A DNA stretch of 64,000 nt from Sulfuritalea sp. (GTDB lineage: Bacteria; Pseudomonadota; Gammaproteobacteria; Burkholderiales; Rhodocyclaceae). Positions 18,167-29,735 of this stretch are shown piece by piece. How positions within the stretch are numbered: position 1 is the first letter of the stretch; every line of letters begins with the position of its first letter. The notes below the pieces were generated by a model, which saw only the letters and a list, made by a program, of their open reading frames with translations, was not told where the DNA came from and made no database searches. The stretch covers positions 42,768 through 106,767 of the forward strand of contig JALHPU010000010.1 in NCBI GenBank assembly GCA_022842325.1, written 5' to 3'. The position numbers and the translations under genes were made by a program.

Positions 18167-20278
18167 ATGTCGTTTCATACCCGCATCAACCCCTTGGCCA
18201 TCGCCGTCATCGCAACCTGCAGCGCCATCGGCCAGCTGCACGCTGCCGACACGGCGCTGCCGCAGGTCAACGTCCAGGATCAGGGCGAGCGTGCCGACGG
18301 TCCGGTCAAAGGCTATCGCGCCACGCGCTCATCCACCGTCACCAGGACCGACACGCCGCTCAAGGAAGTCCCGGCCTCGATCAGCGTGATTCCGGAAGCC
18401 CTGATCAAGGACCAGGCCATGTCCGGCATGGCCGATGCGCTGCGCTATGTTCCCGGCGCCCATGGCGCGCAGGGCGAAGGCAACCGCGACCAGGTCATGC
18501 TGCGCGGCATCAACACCACCGCCGATTTCTTCGTCGACGGCGTGCGCGACGACATGCAGATCTTCCGCGATTTCTACAACCTGGAACGCCTTGAAGTGCT
18601 CAAGGGTCCCGGCGGCATGGCCTTCGGCCGCGGCGGCGCCGGCGGCGTGATCAACCGCGTGGTCAAGAAGCCGCAATTCGACCACATCGGCGAAGCCAGC
18701 ATCAGCCTCGGCAGCGACAGCCGCCTGCGCGGCACAGTCGATCTCGGCGACAAGGCCAATGACTCGACTGCCTGGCGTCTGAATGCGATGGCCGAAAACG
18801 GCAAGAGCTTCCGCAACGGCGTCGATCTGCAGCGCTACGCCGTGAATCCCACCGCCACCGTCCTGGTGTCGCCCGCCACGACGCTGACCCTCGGTTTCGA
18901 GCATGCGCGCGACGAGCGCACTGCGGATCGCGGCATCCCTTCCGCCGCGGCCACGCAGCGTCCGTACGACACCGATCCCGCCAACTTCTTCGGCAATGCC
19001 GACCAGAGCGAGGCGCGCTCCACGGTCAACGGCTTCTCGGCCGTGCTGGAACATGATTTCGCCGGCGGCAGCCAGATCAGGAACAGCTTGCGCATCACCA
19101 ACTATGACAAGTACTACCAGAACGTCTATGCCAACGGCGCCGTCACCGCCGGCGGCCTGGTGCGCATCGAGGCCTACAACAATGCCGACAAGCGCACCAA
19201 CCTCTTCAACCAGACCGACCTGACGACCAAGTTCCGCGCGGGCGGCGTCGAGCACACCCTGCTCGCCGGCCTCGAACTCGGCCATCAGGACAGCACCACC
19301 GTACGCAAGAACGGTTTCTTCGGCGCCGCCACTTCGGTCAACGTCGCGGTTGGTTCGCCCTATGCCGTGGCCACCGATTTCCGCGCCGCCGGCACCAGCG
19401 CCGACAACGCGGTCAAGGTCGACCTGGCCGCGGTTTACCTGCAGGACCAGATCGCACTTTCCAAAGAATGGAAGCTGCTGGCCGGCCTGCGCTACGACCA
19501 CTTCAAGACCAGCTTCGACGACCGCCGCACCCTGGTCGCCGCCACCGACCTGGCGCGCACCGACAACGAGTTCAGCCCGCGCCTGGGCCTGACCTGGTCG
19601 CCCGGCGCGAACACCACCTGGTACCTCAGCTACAGCACCTCCTTCCTGCCCTCCGCCGAGCAGTTGAGCCTGGCCGTCAACACCGCGCAACTGGCGCCGG
19701 AAACCGCCAAGAACTACGAAGCCGGCGTGCGCTGGGACCTGTTGCCAAAACTGACGCTCTCCGCTGCCGTGTTCCGCACCGATCGCGACGACGTCAAGGT
19801 GGTCGATCCGAACAATCCCGGACTGCTGCTCCTCGCCGGACAGCAGCGCACCGACGGCGTCGAACTCGGTCTGCAGGGCGAAGTGACGAAGAACTGGGAT
19901 ATCTACGCCGGCTACGCCAATCTCGACGGCCGCATCGTCAAGGGCACCACGATTCCCGCCGGCCGCCGCGTCGGCCTGGTGCCGCAGGACAGCCTGTCGA
20001 TCTGGAACAAGTTCGGCCTCGGCGGCGGCTGGAGCGCAGGCCTCGGCGTGATCCATCAGTCCGAGGTGTATGCCTCGACCAACAACACGGTCAAGCTGCC
20101 GGCCTTCACCCGCGCCGACGCGGCGCTCTACTACACCTTCGCCGACGGCAAGACGCGGCTGGCGCTGAATGTCGAGAACCTGTTCGACAGGAAGTACTAC
20201 CCGACCGCGCACAACGACAACAACATCAGCCCGGGCGCACCGCGCAATGCCCGCCTGACGGTGAGTACCCGCTTCTAG
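18167..20278 (+). CDS. TonB-dependent catecholate-siderophore-type receptor
   Basis: This 703-residue outer-membrane receptor has a signal peptide (ending QLHAAD, about residue 27). Next come a TonB-box/plug domain (TPLKEVPASISVIP, ALRYVPGAHG, DFFVDGVRDDMQIFRDFYNLERLEVLKGPGG) and a 22-strand barrel ending NARLTVSTRF with the terminal Phe. The plug's NLERLEVLKGP and GRGGAGGVINRV are typical of the Fiu/FhuA-like group that takes ferric catecholates or their breakdown products. GAGG precedes the ATG. It closes the hemP-tonB-exbBD unit, so the cluster encodes both gate and motor. The exact siderophore cannot be read from sequence. Confidence 0.92.
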   Translation: MSFHTRINPLAIAVIATCSAIGQLHAADTALPQVNVQDQGERADGPVKGYRATRSSTVTRTDTPLKEVPASISVIPEALIKDQAMSGMADALRYVPGAHGAQGEGNRDQVMLRGINTTADFFVDGVRDDMQIFRDFYNLERLEVLKGPGGMAFGRGGAGGVINRVVKKPQFDHIGEASISLGSDSRLRGTVDLGDKANDSTAWRLNAMAENGKSFRNGVDLQRYAVNPTATVLVSPATTLTLGFEHARDERTADRGIPSAAATQRPYDTDPANFFGNADQSEARSTVNGFSAVLEHDFAGGSQIRNSLRITNYDKYYQNVYANGAVTAGGLVRIEAYNNADKRTNLFNQTDLTTKFRAGGVEHTLLAGLELGHQDSTTVRKNGFFGAATSVNVAVGSPYAVATDFRAAGTSADNAVKVDLAAVYLQDQIALSKEWKLLAGLRYDHFKTSFDDRRTLVAATDLARTDNEFSPRLGLTWSPGANTTWYLSYSTSFLPSAEQLSLAVNTAQLAPETAKNYEAGVRWDLLPKLTLSAAVFRTDRDDVKVVDPNNPGLLLLAGQQRTDGVELGLQGEVTKNWDIYAGYANLDGRIVKGTTIPAGRRVGLVPQDSLSIWNKFGLGGGWSAGLGVIHQSEVYASTNNTVKLPAFTRADAALYYTFADGKTRLALNVENLFDRKYYPTAHNDNNISPGAPRNARLTVSTRF

Positions 20279-20413
20279 GCCCAAGCATGCCACGCCGGCC
20301 GCAAGCCGGCGCACAAGCCCCGATTGCAGCATCGCCGGCACGACCTTCCAGGTCGCTGCCGGCTTTGCATTTGCACGACCGAAGGGGCATTGCCACCCAC
20401 CATCGACCCTGGG

Positions 20414-20435
20414 AGTCGGCGCCGGCGACACGGCG
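20414..20435 (+). repeat. Dispersed 22-bp motif, copy 5 (intergenic, plus strand)
   Basis: Full consensus match in the 281-bp gap between the receptor gene and ahpC, 12 bp upstream of the OxyR site. No gene covers it. Confidence 0.8.
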
Positions 20436-20446
20436 ATTCATCAGCG

Positions 20447-20506
20447 ATAGGCCGTGGCTATCTAATCGATTTCGACAATCAATTAGACGTTTGTGATTGC
20501 GATAAT
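20447..20506 (+). promoter_or_regulatory. OxyR site and promoter of ahpC
   Basis: ATAG N7 CTAT (20447-20461), 7 bp, then ATTT N7 CAAT (20469-20483) reproduces the four-half-site OxyR operator; the first half is perfect. A GATAAT -10 lies at 20501-20506, so OxyR would sit over the -35 region as an activator. The rest of this gap holds copy 5 of the 22-bp motif and nothing else recognisable. Confidence 0.75.
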
Positions 20507-20559
20507 TAATATTCACTCCATCGCAGCAAAACATCTCAACCACCTCAAGGAGCCACAGC

Positions 20560-21129
20560 ATGAACGCCAGCCTGATCAATACCGAAATCCTCCCCTTCAA
20601 GGCCACCGCCTTCCACAACGGCAAGTTCGTCCCCGTCACCAGTGACGACCTCAAGGGCAAGTGGTCCGTGGTGTTTTTCTACCCGGCCGACTTCACCTTC
20701 GTCTGCCCGACCGAGCTGGGCGACCTGGCCGACCACTACGCCACCTTCAAGTCGCTCGGCGTCGAGATCTACGCCGTATCGACCGACACCCACTTCACGC
20801 ACAAGGCCTGGCACGACACCTCGGAGACCATCGGCAAGATCAAGTACCCGATGATCGGCGATCCGACCGGCGCCATCACCCGCAACTTCGGCGTGATGAT
20901 CGAGGAAGCCGGCCTGGCCGAGCGCGGCACCTTCGTCATGGACCCGGCAGGCAAGATCCAGATCATCGAGATCAACGCCGGTGGCATCGGCCGCGACGCC
21001 ACCGAACTGCTGCGCAAGGTGCAGGCCGCGCAGTACGTCGCCAGCCACCCGGGTGAAGTCTGCCCCGCCAAGTGGAAGGAAGGCGAAGCCACCCTGGCGC
21101 CGTCGCTGGATCTGGTCGGCAAGATCTAA
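20560..21129 (+). CDS. ahpC: Alkyl hydroperoxide reductase, peroxiredoxin subunit
   Basis: This 189-residue typical 2-Cys peroxiredoxin has peroxidatic Cys49 in [10 protein letters not shown] and resolving Cys168 in GEVCPAKW. It reduces H2O2 and organic hydroperoxides in the cytoplasm and is recycled by AhpF, encoded 111 bp downstream. AAGGAG precedes the ATG. The upstream OxyR operator predicts peroxide induction. Confidence 0.97.
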   Translation: MNASLINTEILPFKATAFHNGKFVPVTSDDLKGKWSVVFFYPADFTFVCPTELGDLADHYATFKSLGVEIYAVSTDTHFTHKAWHDTSETIGKIKYPMIGDPTGAITRNFGVMIEEAGLAERGTFVMDPAGKIQIIEINAGGIGRDATELLRKVQAAQYVASHPGEVCPAKWKEGEATLAPSLDLVGKI

Positions 21130-21239
21130 ACAGCCTTCAACCCGCCCCCACCGAACCAGGGGGCGGGATTGCAGCGCCAAGCGCCGCCGGCCACAAGCCC
21201 CGCGCGCTTGCCAGTGCAATCCCGACCAAGGAGAAAATC

Positions 21240-22838
21240 ATGCTCGACACCGCCATCAAGACCCAGCTTTCCGCCTACCTCGAAAAGCTCCAGTCGCCGA
21301 TCGAACTCGTCGCCTCGCTCGACGCCAGCGATGCCGCGCGCCAGATGCGCGAACTGCTGGCCGACATCTCCGCGCTCTCGCCCAAAGTCAGCGTACGCGA
21401 TGACGGCACCGACGCGCGCAAGCCTTCGTTCACGGTCGGCCGTCCCGGCGAAGCTGCGCGCATCCGCTTCGCCGGCATTCCCATGGGCCACGAATTCACC
21501 TCGCTGGTGCTGGCCCTTTTGCAGACCGGCGGCCACCCGCCCAAGGTCGATGCCGCCGTGATCGAGCAGATCAAGGGTCTGACCGGGACCATGCGCTTCG
21601 AGACCTACATCTCGCTGTCCTGCCACAACTGCCCGGACGTGGTGCAGGCGCTCAACCTGATGGCCGTACTCAACCCCGGCGTCGAGAGCGTGATGATCGA
21701 CGGCGCGCTGTACCAGGACGAGGTCAACACGCGCCAGATCATGGCGGTGCCGACCGTACTGCTCAACGGCGAGAGCTTCGGCCAGGGCCGCATGACCATT
21801 GAGGAAATCCTCGCCAGAGTCGACACCGGCGCCTCTGAACGCGATGCCGAAAAGCTCAACGCCAAAGACGCCTACGACGTGCTCGTCGTCGGCGGCGGAC
21901 CGGCCGGATCGGCGGCGGCGATCTATGCCGCACGCAAGGGCATCCGCACCGGCGTAGTGGCCGAGCGCTTCGGCGGCCAGGTGCTCGACACCCTCGGCAT
22001 CGAGAACTTCATCTCGGTGCAGCGCACCGAAGGCCCCAAGCTCGCCATGGCCTTGGAGCAGCACGTCAAGGAATACGAGGTCGACATCATGAATCTGCAG
22101 CGCGCCGAAGCCCTGATCCCGGCCGGAGACGACGGCCTGGCCCAGGTCAGGCTCGCCAATGGCGCCACGCTCAAGGCGAAAAGCGTGATCCTCGCCACCG
22201 GCGCGCGCTGGCGCGAAATGAACGTGCCGGGTGAGAAGGAATACAAGGCGAAAGGCGTCTGCTTCTGCCCGCACTGCGACGGCCCCTTGTTCAAGGGCAA
22301 GCGCGTGGCGGTGATCGGCGGCGGCAACTCCGGCGTCGAGGCGGCGATCGATCTGGCCGGCATCGTCAGCCATGTCACCTTGCTCGAATTCGACAGCAAG
22401 TTGCGCGCCGATGCGGTACTGCAGGCCAAGCTCGGCAGCCTGCCCAACGTCACCATCATCACCAGCGCGCTGACCACCGAGGTCACCGGCGACGGCGACA
22501 AGGTGAATGGCATCGCCTACACGGATCGCAACAGCGGCCAGGTCAAGCGTGTCGAGCTCGAAGGCATCTTCGTCCAGATCGGCCTCTTGCCCAACACCGA
22601 CTGGCTGAAGGGCACACTCAAGCTCTCGCCGCGCGGCGAGATCGAGATCGATGCGCGCGGCCAGACTTCGCTGCCCGGCGTGTTCGCCGCCGGCGACGCC
22701 ACGACAATACCTTACAAGCAGATCATCATCGCCATGGGCGATGGCGCCAAGGCCAGCCTTTCCGCCTTCGACCACCTGATCCGCAGCCCGGCGCCGGCGG
22801 CCGTCGCGGCAAAGCTTGATCTGGGTCAGCCGGCCTGA
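21240..22838 (+). CDS. ahpF: Alkyl hydroperoxide reductase, flavoprotein subunit
   Basis: This 532-residue enzyme passes electrons from NADH to AhpC. An N-terminal tandem thioredoxin-like domain carries Cys128-xx-Cys131 ([10 protein letters not shown]). The C-terminal part is TrxB-like, with the FAD motif [10 protein letters not shown], the Cys pair CPHC, NAD-binding [10 protein letters not shown] and the end motif AAGDATT. AAGGAG precedes the ATG at 21240; the longer upstream frame is not credible because it overlaps ahpC. It forms an operon with ahpC. Confidence 0.97.
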   Translation: MLDTAIKTQLSAYLEKLQSPIELVASLDASDAARQMRELLADISALSPKVSVRDDGTDARKPSFTVGRPGEAARIRFAGIPMGHEFTSLVLALLQTGGHPPKVDAAVIEQIKGLTGTMRFETYISLSCHNCPDVVQALNLMAVLNPGVESVMIDGALYQDEVNTRQIMAVPTVLLNGESFGQGRMTIEEILARVDTGASERDAEKLNAKDAYDVLVVGGGPAGSAAAIYAARKGIRTGVVAERFGGQVLDTLGIENFISVQRTEGPKLAMALEQHVKEYEVDIMNLQRAEALIPAGDDGLAQVRLANGATLKAKSVILATGARWREMNVPGEKEYKAKGVCFCPHCDGPLFKGKRVAVIGGGNSGVEAAIDLAGIVSHVTLLEFDSKLRADAVLQAKLGSLPNVTIITSALTTEVTGDGDKVNGIAYTDRNSGQVKRVELEGIFVQIGLLPNTDWLKGTLKLSPRGEIEIDARGQTSLPGVFAAGDATTIPYKQIIIAMGDGAKASLSAFDHLIRSPAPAAVAAKLDLGQPA

Positions 22839-22900
22839 GTTGCGCCAAGGTATTCTTTCTGCATTATCGAAGCACCCGAACCAACAAAGGAGACAAGCTC

Positions 22901-25620
<2,720 letters not shown>

Positions 25621-25744
25621 AGGCGGGCGGGCGGCGCGCGCTTCAAGCGCCGTCCATCCACGGCCAGCTTTGCATAGCTGACCGGCTACGCGGGCACGGA
25701 GCAGTGCTCCGCGAATTCCCCGCTACGCCCAACGCTGTCCGCAA

Positions 25745-25777
25745 GGGATACCGTCTCCGGCTCAGCCGGAGACATAA
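25745..25777. repeat. GGGATACCGTC-hairpin-GACATAA repeat, copy B
   Basis: Same flanks as copy A (14451) around a 10-bp perfect stem of different sequence (GTCTCCGGCT/AGCCGGAGAC). It lies in the 172-bp gap between the convergent katG and copZ, where it could stop transcription from both sides, though no T-run follows. Confidence 0.6.
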
Positions 25778-25792
25778 CTTTCGTCTTGCGGC

Positions 25793-25999
25793 TCAACTGG
25801 CCTCGAAGCCGGCGTCCTCGATCACGCCTTTGAGCTGCTCGCGCGTCACTTTTGCTGCATCGAACTCCACCACCGCCTGCTTCTGCTCCAGCGAAACTTC
25901 TGCTTTCGCCACACCGGCCAGCGCGGTCAACACGCCGGTCACGCTTTTCACGCAGCCGCCGCAAGACATGCCGTCCACCTTGATTGTCGTCGTTTCCAT
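25793..25999 (-). CDS. copZ: Copper chaperone, heavy-metal-associated domain
   Basis: This 68-residue single HMA domain has the Cu(I)-binding motif GMSCGGC near residues 10-16. It should carry copper to the N-terminal domains of the adjacent CopA. It starts 4 bp after the copA stop on the same strand, so it is the second gene of the copper operon. Length and ferredoxin-like pattern are standard. Confidence 0.9.
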   Translation of the reverse strand: METTTIKVDGMSCGGCVKSVTGVLTALAGVAKAEVSLEQKQAVVEFDAAKVTREQLKGVIEDAGFEAS

Positions 26000-26003
26000 T
26001 TGA

Positions 26004-28397
26004 TCAGTCCTTGTTTGATTGCCACCTGCGCAACAGCAGGGAATTGCTCACCACCGACACCGAACTTGCCGCCATCGCCGCGCCGGCAATGACCGGATTC
26101 AACATGCCCAGCCCCGCGAGCGGAATGCCGAGTACGTTGTAGATGAAAGCGAAGAAGAGATTCTGCCGGATCTTCGCCAGGGTCGCCCGCGACAGCGAAA
26201 TCGCGTCGGCCACGCTGCTTAAGTCATCGCGCATCAAGGTGATGTCCGCCGCCTGCATCGCCACGTCGGAACCCGCCGCCATGGCGAAGCTGACATCGGC
26301 CGCCGCCAGCGCCGGCGCATCGTTGATGCCATCGCCGGCCATGCCGACCAGGCGACCTTCTACTTTGAGCTTGTTCACCGTCGCCGCCTTGTCGCCGGGC
26401 AGCACCTCGGCCTCGAAGTGCGTGATGCCGGCTTCCCGCGCGACAGCCTGCGCCGTGCCGGCGTTGTCGCCGGTCAGCATCACGACCTCGATGCCGAGCC
26501 GGTTCAGGCGCGCCACCGCGGCACGCGAGGTGGCGCGCAGCGGATCGGCGATGCCGACGAAGCCGAGCAGGACGTCGTCGACCACCACGGCGACCACGCT
26601 GCGACCGGCTTGCGCCAGCGCGTCGGCCTCGGGTGCCGACCGCCCCTGCTCCTTGATCCATGTCACGGAACCGAGCTGCACGCGCCGGCCATCGACGTCT
26701 CCGGCAAGGCCGCGGCCCGCCGTGGTGACCACGTTCTGCGGCGACGTCAGCGCCAGTCCGTCCGCCTTGGCCCGCGCCACGATCGCGGCGGCCAGCGGAT
26801 GCGTCGAGCCCTGTTCGAGGCTCGCGGCTAGCTGCAGCAACACCGCCGTGTCGCCAGCGCCGACTTTGACCACGTCGGTCACCACCGGCCGGCCCTCGGT
26901 CAGGGTGCCGGTCTTGTCCACCACCAGCACCTTGAGCTTTTCGGCGAGTTCCAGTGCCTGGGCATTGCGGATCAGTACGCCGGCTTTGGCGCCCTGCCCG
27001 GTGCCGACCATGATCGCGGTCGGCGTTGCCAGGCCCAGCGCACAGGGGCAGGCGATCACCAGCACCGCCACGGCATTCACCAGTGCCTGGGTGAAGTCGC
27101 CGGCCAGCGCCCACCAGCCAATGAAAGTCAGCAGCGCAATCGCCACCACCACCGGTACGAAGATCGCCGACACCTGGTCGGCCAGGCGCTGCACCGGCGC
27201 CTTCGAGCCCTGCGCTTCCTCGACCAGACGGATGATGCCGGCCAAGAGCGTGTGACTGCCGACACCCGTGGCGCGGCAGCGCAGCAGGCCGTCACCGTTG
27301 ATGGTCGCAGCGAAAACGCGGTCGCCCGGCGCCTTGGTCACCGGCAGGCTCTCGCCGGTCAGCATGGCTTCATTGGCCGAAGACGTTCCTTCGATCACCG
27401 CGCCGTCCACCGGCATCGCTTCGCCGGAACGGACCACGAAGACGTCACCCGGAATCAGCGTCGCCACCGCCACGTCGACCAGTTGACCGTCGCGCTCGAT
27501 GCGCGCGGTCTGCGGCTGCAATTTCGCCAGCGCCTCAATCGCGGCCGAGGTCTTGGCCTTGGCCCGCGCTTCGAGGATCTTGCCCAGCAGCACCAGCGTG
27601 ATCACCGTCGCCGAGGCCTCGAAATACACGTGCTGGTGATGCAGGTTCCACAGCGTGACGACCAGGCTGTAGGCCCAGGCCATGCTCGTGCCCAGGGCGA
27701 CCAGCACGTCCATGTTGCCGGCGCCGCCGCGGATTGCGTTGAAGCCGCCGACGTAGAAGCGCCAGCCGATCCAGAACTGCACCGGTGTCGCCAGCAGCAG
27801 TTGCAGCCAGCGCGGCAGCACATCGTCATGGGCGCCGGAGCCGAACATGAAGGCCATCTGCGCCACCAGCGGCAGGGTCAGCGCGGCCGAGATCCAGAAG
27901 CGGCGCAGTTCCTCGTGATACACGGCGAGCTTGCGCGCTTTTTCCTCGGCGCGCGTGTCGTTGTCGGAGACGGTCGCCGCATAGCCGGTCTCGAGCACCG
28001 TCGCTACCAGCCGCTCGGCATCGCTGAGACCGGGCACGTAGCGCACATGGGCTTTTTCGCTGGCGAAATTCACGGTCGCCTCGACCCCCGGCAGCTTGTT
28101 GAGCTGCTTCTCGATGCGGGCCGCGCAGGCCGCGCAGGTCATGCCGCCGATGGCGAGTTCGACGGTCGCCGGCGGCACCTCGAAGCCGGTCTTGCGGATG
28201 GTCTCGACCAGCTTCGCCGCGGTGGTATCGGCCGTCGCATAGCGCACGCTCGCCCGCTCGGTGGCGAAGTTCACCGTCGCTTCCACGCCCGGCAATTTGT
28301 TCAGCTGCTTCTCGATGCGCATGGCGCAGGCGGCGCAGGTCATGCCTGCCAGGGGCAGTTCCAGCGCCTGCTTTTCGTCCTTCGTGGCTGCATTCAT
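26004..28397 (-). CDS. copA: Copper-exporting P1B-type ATPase
   Basis: This 797-residue inner-membrane pump exports Cu(I). Two N-terminal HMA domains each carry GMTCAAC (near residues 18 and 88); they are almost identical ([17 protein letters not shown] in both), a sign of recent internal duplication. Eight helices follow, with the CPC metal site ([14 protein letters not shown]), the phosphorylation motif [13 protein letters not shown] and [10 protein letters not shown]. The ATG at 28397 has GGAG 8 nt upstream. The promoter is the long-spacer MerR-type element in the divergent gap. The VGAGDTA stretch between the phosphorylation and ATP-binding subdomains is encoded by the dispersed 22-bp motif. 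Confidence 0.96.
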   Translation of the reverse strand: MNAATKDEKQALELPLAGMTCAACAMRIEKQLNKLPGVEATVNFATERASVRYATADTTAAKLVETIRKTGFEVPPATVELAIGGMTCAACAARIEKQLNKLPGVEATVNFASEKAHVRYVPGLSDAERLVATVLETGYAATVSDNDTRAEEKARKLAVYHEELRRFWISAALTLPLVAQMAFMFGSGAHDDVLPRWLQLLLATPVQFWIGWRFYVGGFNAIRGGAGNMDVLVALGTSMAWAYSLVVTLWNLHHQHVYFEASATVITLVLLGKILEARAKAKTSAAIEALAKLQPQTARIERDGQLVDVAVATLIPGDVFVVRSGEAMPVDGAVIEGTSSANEAMLTGESLPVTKAPGDRVFAATINGDGLLRCRATGVGSHTLLAGIIRLVEEAQGSKAPVQRLADQVSAIFVPVVVAIALLTFIGWWALAGDFTQALVNAVAVLVIACPCALGLATPTAIMVGTGQGAKAGVLIRNAQALELAEKLKVLVVDKTGTLTEGRPVVTDVVKVGAGDTAVLLQLAASLEQGSTHPLAAAIVARAKADGLALTSPQNVVTTAGRGLAGDVDGRRVQLGSVTWIKEQGRSAPEADALAQAGRSVVAVVVDDVLLGFVGIADPLRATSRAAVARLNRLGIEVVMLTGDNAGTAQAVAREAGITHFEAEVLPGDKAATVNKLKVEGRLVGMAGDGINDAPALAAADVSFAMAAGSDVAMQAADITLMRDDLSSVADAISLSRATLAKIRQNLFFAFIYNVLGIPLAGLGMLNPVIAGAAMAASSVSVVSNSLLLRRWQSNKD
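26844..26865 (-). repeat. Dispersed 22-bp motif, copy 6
   Basis: Full consensus match in copA, read VGAGDTA, in a variable loop before the conserved [11 protein letters not shown] segment. Confidence 0.8.
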
Positions 28398-28448
28398 GTA
28401 GGTCACTCCATATAGGCCGCCGACGCGGCTGGAAGTTTCATGGCAGCA

Positions 28449-28480
28449 AGTCTAAACTCCGTACCTAAGTACGGAGTCAA
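28449..28480 (-). promoter_or_regulatory. MerR-type operator-promoter of copA
   Basis: On the minus strand TTGACT (28475-28480) is separated by 19-20 bp from a weak -10 (TTAGAC or TAGACT). The spacer is the palindrome CTCCGTAC CTAA GTACGGAG. Over-long spacers with this dyad are the hallmark of MerR-family activation by DNA untwisting. It overlaps the regulator's leader, so autoregulation is likely. Confidence 0.8.
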
Positions 28481-28490
28481 GGGGTTTTTG

Positions 28491-28895
28491 ATGAAAATTT
28501 CAGAACAGGGATTCACGATCGGCAAACTGGCGAAAGAAGCCGGGGTCGGGGTCGAGACCGTGCGCTACTACCAGCGCCGCGGCCTGCTCGCCGAGCCGCC
28601 AGCCACCTCCGGCTATCGCCGCTATGACGCGATGCATCTCGAGCGCCTGAACTTCATCAAGCGCGCCCAAGGCGTCGGCTTCACGCTGGAGGAAATTGCC
28701 GAGCTGATGACGCTCAACGACACCCGCGACCATCGTCTGGCCCGCAGCCTGGCGAGCGAGAAAATCCGCAACATCGAGACGCGCATCGAACAATTGAACA
28801 AGGTGGCCGACGCCCTGCGTCAGCTGGTGCATCGCTGCGAATGCGGTGGGCAGGATATGCCCTGCCCCATCATCCGCATGGCGCTGACGCCCTAG
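28491..28895 (+). CDS. MerR-family metal-responsive regulator
   Basis: This 134-residue regulator has an N-terminal winged helix (FTIGKLAKEAGVGVETVRYYQRRGLL), the dimerisation helix and a C-terminal metal loop CECGGQDMPCP. The loop resembles the two distal cysteines of mercury MerR (spacing C-x8-9-C). The third MerR cysteine, expected near the start of the dimerisation helix, is absent; the segment reads NDTRDHRLARSL. The loop also differs from the short CueR loop. The ATG at 28491 follows AAGGGG; an upstream in-frame start at 28440 would place the operator inside the gene. It is divergent to copA and presumably activates it. The metal specificity is open. Confidence 0.85.
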   Translation: MKISEQGFTIGKLAKEAGVGVETVRYYQRRGLLAEPPATSGYRRYDAMHLERLNFIKRAQGVGFTLEEIAELMTLNDTRDHRLARSLASEKIRNIETRIEQLNKVADALRQLVHRCECGGQDMPCPIIRMALTP

Positions 28896-28899
28896 ACAG

Positions 28900-28921
28900 C
28901 GCCGTCCCGCCAGCGCCGACT
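28900..28921 (-). repeat. Dispersed 22-bp motif, copy 7 (intergenic)
   Basis: The gap between the convergent MerR-family and TauE/SafE-like genes is only 27 bp, and 22 of them are the full motif. Confidence 0.85.
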
Positions 28922-28922
28922 C

Positions 28923-29639
28923 TCAAACGTGGCAGACCACGCCCTGCCACAGCTTGCCGCCGAGGGTCGCGGCATTGATCAGGCCATACACGCCGAAGCC
29001 CAGCACCAGCAGGCCGGAACCCAGACGCAGCGCACGCCCCTGGATCACGCTGCGAAAGCGCGCCAACAGCAATCCGGCGAGCATCAGGTTGGGAAGCGTA
29101 CCGAGGCCGAAAGCCAGCAGCGTCGCCGCGCCGCGTAACGCACTGCCGGTGAGCAGGGCCATCGCCAGCACGCTATAGACCAGCCCACAGGGCAACCAGC
29201 CCCACAGCAGCCCGAGCGGAAACGCCTGTGCCGGCCCGCGCACCGGCAGGAAACGTTTGGTCGCTGGCTGGATGCGGCGCCACAACCATTGTCCGGCGCG
29301 TTCGGTGAAGGCCAGCGCGCCGGTGATTCCGGTCAGATACAGGCCCAGCGCGATCATCATCAGATTGGCGGCGATGTACAGCGTGAGTTGCACCGGCAAG
29401 GCGTTGTTGAGCAGCAGGCCGAGGCTGCCCAGTGCACCCATCAGCGCGCCGGCAACGGCGTAGCTGCCGATGCGGCCGAGGTTGTAGGCGAGATGGATGA
29501 TCCACGCCGGAGTTGCAGCGCCAGGCTTGCCGGGCATCTGCAGGCTGAGCGCGGAGACGATGCCGCCGCACATGCCGGCGCAATGCACGCCGCCGAGCAG
29601 GCCGATCAGGAATACCGCAAGGAAGCCGCTGTCAGGCAT
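28923..29639 (-). CDS. TauE/SafE-like (DsbD_2 family) membrane protein
   Basis: This 238-residue protein has six to seven membrane helices and begins with GLLGGVHCAGMCGGIV, in which paired Cys and His lie in the first helix. WGWLPCGLVYSVL in the middle repeats the Cys-in-helix feature. This sulfite-exporter-like family commonly sits beside cbb3-oxidase and copper genes in proteobacteria, and a role in copper or thiol handling for oxidase maturation has been suggested; that is inference here. Start is the second of two adjacent start codons (TTG-ATG). The gene is convergent to the MerR-family regulator and lies downstream of hemN. Confidence 0.75.
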   Translation of the reverse strand: MPDSGFLAVFLIGLLGGVHCAGMCGGIVSALSLQMPGKPGAATPAWIIHLAYNLGRIGSYAVAGALMGALGSLGLLLNNALPVQLTLYIAANLMMIALGLYLTGITGALAFTERAGQWLWRRIQPATKRFLPVRGPAQAFPLGLLWGWLPCGLVYSVLAMALLTGSALRGAATLLAFGLGTLPNLMLAGLLLARFRSVIQGRALRLGSGLLVLGFGVYGLINAATLGGKLWQGVVCHV

Positions 29640-29672
29640 CAAAATATTGGTCGCGTGAGCGACCCATTCTCT

Positions 29673-29719
29673 CCCTCCCCGTCAAGGGGAGGGCCGGGGT
29701 GGGGATGGGGCCGGGAAGG
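29673..29719. repeat. Dispersed intergenic hairpin repeat (C-run/G-run type), third unit
   Basis: CCCTCCCC, loop GTCAA and GGGGAGGG form a stem, followed by CCGGGGTGGGGATGGGG. It is similar in design to the units at 12353 and 50286 but not identical. It lies between the hemN stop and the TauE/SafE-like start and probably ends hemN transcripts. Confidence 0.6.
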
Positions 29720-29735
29720 GGAAGCCCCCTCAAGG

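Noticed and set aside
18329-20431. A 700-codon open frame antisense to the siderophore receptor gene
   Set aside because: It mirrors the receptor codon by codon, has no ribosome site or recognisable domain, and its composition is that of a GC-rich reverse frame.
25621-25792. A rho-independent terminator after katG
   Set aside because: The hairpin there has no T-run on either strand; it is recorded as a repeat instead.
28440-28490. Longer start for the MerR-family regulator
   Set aside because: It would place the operator and copA promoter inside the coding region, and AAGGGG precedes the ATG at 28491.
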